64,000 nucleotides of DNA from Xenophilus aerolatus (GTDB lineage Bacteria > Pseudomonadota > Gammaproteobacteria > Burkholderiales > Burkholderiaceae_C), in NCBI GenBank assembly GCA_030418545.1, contig QAIB01000002.1, forward strand, positions 186,001 through 250,000. Direction: 5' to 3'. A program made the translations under genes and the position numbers. The notes beneath the pieces are model-generated. The model did not search any database and was not told where the DNA came from. It saw only the letters and a list, made by a program, of their open reading frames with translations. This document shows, one piece after another, positions 59,577 to 64,000 of the stretch; within the stretch, counting starts at the first letter, position 1; each line of letters begins with the position of its first letter.

Positions 59577-60971
59577 TCAGGACGAGGTGGAGAGCAGATC
59601 GTCGGGCGCGGCGGCGGCCCGCTGGGCGGCCGTGCTTCGGAAATACGCGTAGGCCAGCGCCATCAGCACGGCGAACAGCAGCGTCAGCATGCCGTTGAAC
59701 CAGACCATCGCGCCCAGGCACACCAGGCCCAGGCCCAGCGCGATGGCCGGGAACACCGGGTAGAAGGGCGCGCGGTAGGGCCGCGCCAGGCCGGGCTCGG
59801 TGCGGCGCAGGCGAAACAGCGACGCCATCGACACCAGGTACATCACGATGGCCCCGAGCACCGCCATGGTCACGATGTTGGCGGTCAGCGTCTGCCCGCC
59901 GAACTGCACCCACTCGTCGCTGAAGATTGCCGCCACCCCGATCACCCCGCCGGCGACGAGCGCGCGGTGCGGCGTGTCGAAGCGCGGGCTCAGGGCCGCG
60001 AAATAGCGGGGCAGGTAGCCGGCCCGGGCCAGCGCGAAGATCTGCCGCGAGTAGCCCATGATGATCCCGTGGAAGCTCGCCACCAGCCCGAAGAGCCCGA
60101 TCCACACCAGCATGTGCAGCCAGCCGCTGCTCGCCCCGACCACGGCCTTCATCGCCTGCGGCAGCGGGTCGTTGATGTTGGCGAGCTGGCGCCAGTCGCC
60201 CACGCCGCCGGCGAACAGCATCACGCCGAAGGCCAGCAGCACCAGCGTGAGGATGCCGGCGATGTACGCGACGGGGATGGTGCGGTGCGGGTCGCGCGCC
60301 TCCTCGGCTGCCATGGCCGCGCCCTCGATGGCCAGGAAGAACCAGATCGCGAAGGGGATGGACGCGAAGATGCCCGAGAGCGCCGCGCCATTGAGCACGT
60401 CGCCACCGGCCCAGCCGTGCGCGACGAAGTTCGCCCACGACCAGCCTGGCGCCACCACGCCCATGAAGACCAGCAGTTCCACGATGGCGAGCACGGTGAC
60501 GAAGAGCTCGAAGGCCGCCGCGATGCCCACGCCCAGCCAATTCAGGCCGATGAACACCACGTACGCGCCGAGCGCGATGTACTTGGCATTGATGCCAGGG
60601 AACTGCACGTTCAGGTAGGCGCCGATGGCCAGCGCGATGGCCGGCGGCGCGAACACGAACTCGATCAGGGTCGCGAAGCCGGCAATGAAGCCGCCCGTCG
60701 GCCCGAAGGCGCGCCGCGCATACGCGAAAGGCCCGCCCGCGTGCGGGATGGCGGTGGACAGCTCGGTGAAGCTGAAGATGAAGGTCGTGTACATCGCCGC
60801 CACGAGGACCGTGGCGACCAGGAAGCCCAGCGTGCCGGCGGTGTTCCAGCCGTAGCTCCAGCCGAAATACTCGCCCGAGATCACCAGCCCGACGGCGATG
60901 CCCCAGAGCTGCAGCGGGCCCAGCACCTTCTTGAGGGCGGGCGTGTGGGGCGTGGGCGTGAGGCTCGACAT
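59577..60971 (-). CDS. eat: ethanolamine permease (Eat, APC superfamily)
   Basis: A 464-residue amino-acid/polyamine-type transporter with twelve transmembrane segments. The N-terminal LQLWGIAVGLVISGEYFGWS and AIPHAGGPFAYARRAFGPTGG match the ethanolamine permease subgroup. GGAG precedes the ATG at 60971. Its stop lies four bases before the eutB start, so permease-eutB-eutC form one operon. It brings ethanolamine in for EutBC. The 220-bp gap to the divergent FKBP gene holds the promoter. Confidence 0.92.
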   Translation of the reverse strand: MSSLTPTPHTPALKKVLGPLQLWGIAVGLVISGEYFGWSYGWNTAGTLGFLVATVLVAAMYTTFIFSFTELSTAIPHAGGPFAYARRAFGPTGGFIAGFATLIEFVFAPPAIALAIGAYLNVQFPGINAKYIALGAYVVFIGLNWLGVGIAAAFELFVTVLAIVELLVFMGVVAPGWSWANFVAHGWAGGDVLNGAALSGIFASIPFAIWFFLAIEGAAMAAEEARDPHRTIPVAYIAGILTLVLLAFGVMLFAGGVGDWRQLANINDPLPQAMKAVVGASSGWLHMLVWIGLFGLVASFHGIIMGYSRQIFALARAGYLPRYFAALSPRFDTPHRALVAGGVIGVAAIFSDEWVQFGGQTLTANIVTMAVLGAIVMYLVSMASLFRLRRTEPGLARPYRAPFYPVFPAIALGLGLVCLGAMVWFNGMLTLLFAVLMALAYAYFRSTAAQRAAAAPDDLLSTSS

Positions 60972-61191
60972 GGCGTGGCTCCCTGGGTGATGATGGCCCC
61001 GGGACGGGGCGCTTGTCATCCGCAGCAAGACCGGTGCCAGGCCGTGGAAGCCGGTTTGCAAGTCGAATCGGGCTGCAGCGCCCGTGGTGCGGGCGCGGGG
61101 TGCTATGGATTCAGGAGCAAGCCGTGTGGGGCGGGGCGCCGGCCAGCGCCGCCCATAATGGCCGTCTCCCATCCGAACAAGGACTTCTCCC

Positions 61192-61608
61192 GTGCGACTT
61201 TCCCTTTGCGCGGCGCTCGCCGCCCTGTGCATGACCTCCCTGGCCCAGGCCCAGGCCCCCGCCGCGGCGCAGACGCTGCCCAGCGGCCTGGTCTACCAGA
61301 GCGTGAAGGAGGGCACCGGCCCCAGCCCGGCCGCCACCGACACCGTGCGCGTGCACTACCGCGGCACCTTCCCCGACAGCGGCAAGGAGTTCGACAGTTC
61401 CTATTCGCGCGGCGAGCCGGCGGAATTCCCGCTCAACCGCGTGATCCCCTGCTGGACCGAGGGCGTGCAGAAGATGAAGGTGGGCGGCAAGGCCAAGCTG
61501 GTGTGCCCGCCCGCCATCGCCTATGGCGCACGCGGCGCGGGCGGCGTGATCCCGCCCAACGCCACGCTGAACTTCGAGGTCGAGCTGATCGCCATCAAGG
61601 GGCGCTGA
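61192..61608 (+). CDS. FKBP-type peptidyl-prolyl isomerase, periplasmic
   Basis: A 138-residue FKBP from a GTG start with AAGGA eight bases upstream. Signal peptide (LCAALAALCMTSLAQA) followed by the FKBP core: SGLVYQSVKEGTGPSPAATD, VHYRGTFPDSGKEFDSS, FPLNRVIPCWTEGVQKMKVG, IPPNATLNFEVELIAIK. The active-site aromatic and Asp positions are kept. It would help periplasmic proteins fold. Its 3' end overlaps the convergent MFS gene by 14 bases. Confidence 0.95.
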   Translation: MRLSLCAALAALCMTSLAQAQAPAAAQTLPSGLVYQSVKEGTGPSPAATDTVRVHYRGTFPDSGKEFDSSYSRGEPAEFPLNRVIPCWTEGVQKMKVGGKAKLVCPPAIAYGARGAGGVIPPNATLNFEVELIAIKGR

Positions 61609-62857
61609 CCGCGCGTTCGGCCGCCCGCCCGCCGCGGCCCAGCGTGGCGGCGGCCAGCATCGCGCCCGCCACCAGCGCCGCGCCCACCAGCATCGCGCTG
61701 GTGATGCCGCTGCCGTCGACCACGCGGCCGCCCAGCGTGGCGCCGCTGGCGATGGCGACCTGGAAGGCCATCACCAGCATCGCCTGGCCGGCCTCGGGCG
61801 CTTCGGGCAGGGCGTTGAGCATCCAGCCCGTGGCGGCGCCCGGCACCATGCCGAAGGCCACGCCCCAGGCCAGCACCACCAGGGCGCCGGCCACCAGCCC
61901 GTCGCCAGCCAGCGTCGACATCAGCAGCGCCACGGCCAGCAGGCCCGTGGTGGCCACCAGGCCCAGGCGCGGGCTTCGCGCCACGATCGTGCCGACCAGG
62001 AAGTTGCCGAAGAAGCCCGCCGCGCCATAGGTCAGCAGCAGCGCCGTCACGTGCGTGGCCGACAGGCCGAAGACCTGCAGCAGCAGCGGCTTGAGGTAGG
62101 TGTACGCGGCGAAATGGCCCATCACCATCAGCACCACGGCGATCAGGCCGGCGCGCGAGAGCCGCCGTGTGAGCGGCGTCAGCAGGTCGCGTGCGCGAAT
62201 CGCGCGTGACGGTGGCAGTGCCGGCAGCAGGCGCATCTGCGCAATCAGCACCACGGCAGTGAGCGCCGCCGAGGCGAAGAAAGCGAAGCGCCAACCCGCG
62301 AGGCTGCCCAGCAGCGAGCCGGCCGGCACACCGAACACGGTGCTCACCGACACGCCCGCCAGCACCATCGACACCGCGCGCGCCTGCGCTTCGGGCGGCA
62401 CCAGCTGCGTCGCCACGCCCGGCGCGAAGGTCCAGAAGCCGCCCACGCACAGGCCCAGCAGCAGGCGCGCCGCGAGCATGGTCGCGAAGTTGGGCGCCAG
62501 TGCGGCCATGAGGTTGGACACCAGTAGCAGCGCCGTCAGCGCGACCATGACCGTGCGGCGGTCGAGGCGTCCGGCCGCCACGCCCAGCCCCGGCGCGGCG
62601 AGGGCCGCCAGCACGCCCGGCATGGTGACCATGAGGCCGGCCACGCCGTCCGTCACCCGCAGGCCGCGTGCGATGTCGGTGAGCAGGCCGATGGGCATGA
62701 ACTCGGTCGACACCATGACGAAGGTGCCGACCGAGACGGCGGCGACGGCGGGCCAGGCGGCACGGGCCGAGGGTGCAGCGGCGGGGGCGAGGACGGCGGC
62801 GGGCTGGGCGGCCGGGGCCAGCAGGGCGTCGTCGCAGGTGGGGCAGGTGGCGGACAT
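61595..62857 (-). CDS. MFS transporter (DHA1-type exporter)
   Basis: A 420-residue transporter with twelve membrane segments. FVMVSTEFMPIGLLTDIARG and GRLDRRTVMVALTALLL (motif A region) place it with sugar/drug efflux members such as the NepI/AraJ group. The N-terminal 40 residues hold CPTCDD and an Ala/Pro-rich linker before the first helix, which is unusual. Substrate unknown. It diverges from ada by 234 bp. Confidence 0.9.
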   Translation of the reverse strand: MSATCPTCDDALLAPAAQPAAVLAPAAAPSARAAWPAVAAVSVGTFVMVSTEFMPIGLLTDIARGLRVTDGVAGLMVTMPGVLAALAAPGLGVAAGRLDRRTVMVALTALLLVSNLMAALAPNFATMLAARLLLGLCVGGFWTFAPGVATQLVPPEAQARAVSMVLAGVSVSTVFGVPAGSLLGSLAGWRFAFFASAALTAVVLIAQMRLLPALPPSRAIRARDLLTPLTRRLSRAGLIAVVLMVMGHFAAYTYLKPLLLQVFGLSATHVTALLLTYGAAGFFGNFLVGTIVARSPRLGLVATTGLLAVALLMSTLAGDGLVAGALVVLAWGVAFGMVPGAATGWMLNALPEAPEAGQAMLVMAFQVAIASGATLGGRVVDGSGITSAMLVGAALVAGAMLAAATLGRGGRAAERAVSAP

Positions 62858-63091
62858 GAAGTTCCTGTCGGAAAGGGGATGGCAAGGGCAGGCTGCCGGG
62901 ACAGCGAACGCCCGAGTCTGGGTGCAGCGCCCTGGGCGACCAAGGCGCGGCGGACCAGAAGAGTGTTTCCTGACCGCCAACAATGGGCCCCCACGACGCG
63001 CATGCGGTCGAATTCGAAAGCAAGACGCGGGGTGCCGCTTCGGGGCATGCTCCCTACAGTCCTTCGCACCCCACCCGAAAGGAAGGACCCG

Positions 63092-64000
63092 ATGAACATG
63101 AGCACCCGCACCGAAGCCCGCGCCCTGCGCGCCGCCGCCACCGTCGCCGACCCGCGCTGGGCCGCGGTGCAGGCCCGCGACGCCGCCGCCGACGGCCGCT
63201 TCGTCTATTCCGTGCAGACCACCGGCGTGTACTGCCGCCCCTCCTGCGGCGCCCGTCCGGCGCGCCCGGAGAACTTGGCTTTCCACGCCACGCCGGCCGA
63301 GGCCGAGCGGGCGGGCTTTCGCCCCTGCCAGCGTTGCCGGCCCGACGCGCCGCCGCTGGCGCAGCGCCAGGCGGCGCTGGTGGCCGAGCTCTGCCGCGCC
63401 ATCGAAGCCGCCGACGGGCCGCCCTCGCTCGAGGCGCTGGCCGGGCGCGCCGGGCTGAGCGTGTCGCACCTGCACCGCACCTTCAAGGCCGTGACCGGGC
63501 TCACGCCGCGGGCCTGGGCCGCGGCGCAGCGGGCGCAGCGGCTGCGGGCCGCGCTCGACGCACCCGGGGCCCGCGTGACCGACGCCATCTACGACGCCGG
63601 CTACGGCGCGGCCAGCCGCTTCTATGAGGAGGCGGGCGAGGTGCTGGGCATGACGCCCACCGCCTGGCGCGCCGGCGGCGCCGACATCGACATCCGCTTC
63701 GCCATCGGCCAGTGCTCGCTGGGCGCGATCCTGGTGGCGCGCAGCGCGCGCGGCGTCTGCGCGATCAGCCTGGGCGAGGACCCGGATCGGCTCGCGCGCG
63801 AGCTGCAGGACCGCTTTCCGCGGGCGCGGCTGGTGGGCGGCGACGCGGACTTCGAGCGCCTGGTCGCGCAGGTGGTCGGCCTGGTCGAGGCGCCGGGGCA
63901 GGGCACCGAGCTGCCACTGGACGTGCGCGGCACCGCCTTCCAGCAGCGCGTGTGGCAGGCGCTGCGCGCCATCCCGCCGGGAACGACCGCCAGCTATGCC
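63092..64000 (+). CDS. ada: Ada-type bifunctional DNA repair/transcriptional regulator (partial, 3' end outside)
   Basis: 303 codons are visible. N-terminal Ada domain with the zinc-binding Cys set in YSVQTTGVYCRPSCGARP and FRPCQRCRPDAPP, where one Cys takes methyl groups from phosphotriesters. An AraC-type HTH follows (LAGRAGLSVSHLHRTFKAV, VTDAIYDAGYGAASRFYEE). The C-terminal alkyltransferase domain has started (ISLGEDPDRLARELQDRFP, TAFQQRVWQALRAIPPGTTA), but its PCHRV active site lies beyond the window. GGAAGGA precedes the ATG. Ada repairs alkylated DNA and activates its own regulon. Confidence 0.95.
   Translation, partial: MNMSTRTEARALRAAATVADPRWAAVQARDAAADGRFVYSVQTTGVYCRPSCGARPARPENLAFHATPAEAERAGFRPCQRCRPDAPPLAQRQAALVAELCRAIEAADGPPSLEALAGRAGLSVSHLHRTFKAVTGLTPRAWAAAQRAQRLRAALDAPGARVTDAIYDAGYGAASRFYEEAGEVLGMTPTAWRAGGADIDIRFAIGQCSLGAILVARSARGVCAISLGEDPDRLARELQDRFPRARLVGGDADFERLVAQVVGLVEAPGQGTELPLDVRGTAFQQRVWQALRAIPPGTTASYA

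Overview
The window is 64 kb of very GC-rich, tightly packed DNA. The sequence suggests a Comamonadaceae-type betaproteobacterium close to Variovorax. The reasons are four orphan TctC/Bug solute receptors, stacked CoA-dependent catabolic operons, a tandem glycine riboswitch in front of gcvT-gcvH-gcvP, an AT-rich GCTATC hairpin repeat I associate with this family, and strong G/C third-position bias. No rRNA, tRNA, CRISPR array, transposase or phage gene was seen.

Region 1 (1-22.7 kb) is catabolic and accessory. An amidohydrolase/Bug operon diverges from a LysR regulator. A secreted metallo-beta-lactamase-fold hydrolase follows. A LacI-type regulator diverges, across a perfect GGAAACGTTTCC palindrome, from a seven-gene operon (SDR, Bug, CMD-family protein, Bug, SDR, SnoaL-like protein, SDR). 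Then come five tightly coupled minus-strand genes (two nitronate monooxygenases, a CaiB-type CoA transferase, an NDP-forming acyl-CoA synthetase, an acyl-CoA dehydrogenase). An IclR regulator diverges from a plus-strand operon (Bug, DUF35, thiolase-fold protein without the usual Cys, enoyl-CoA hydratase, SDR). Together they look like pathways that import and degrade carboxylates or acyl-CoA intermediates of unknown identity.

Region 2 (22.9-36.6 kb) is a surface-adhesion island and the most striking part. It holds a YadA-type trimeric autotransporter with 252-bp tandem repeats, a poly-Gly/Pro-Ala lipoprotein, a Crp/Fnr-type regulator, and a minus-strand array. That array reads: degenerate GGDEF-EAL protein, 111-residue probable coiled-coil protein, HfaA-like curlin-type subunit, CsgG/HfaB-like outer-membrane lipoprotein with an OmpA-like C-terminal extension, and a 1.6-kiloresidue repeat protein in the HfaD position. 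An in-frame TAG splits the last gene. I read this as an hfaABD-like (holdfast anchor/curli-related) secretion and amyloid-assembly system, coupled to a c-di-GMP-type protein that has probably lost catalysis.

Region 3 (36.8-51.4 kb) is mostly housekeeping. It has a DJ-1/PfpI protein, an isocitrate lyase/PEP mutase-family enzyme, an alpha/beta hydrolase, the glycine cleavage operon with its riboswitch, a TRAP transporter next to a DenD-like erythronate dehydrogenase, ETF-ubiquinone oxidoreductase, and a thioesterase.

Region 4 (51.4-64 kb) carries a PmrAB-like two-component system divergent from a PAP2 phosphatase and an EptA-like phosphoethanolamine transferase. It also has a CMD-family protein, the ethanolamine catabolism set eutC-eutB-permease, an FKBP isomerase, an MFS exporter, and an Ada-type DNA repair regulator cut by the window end.
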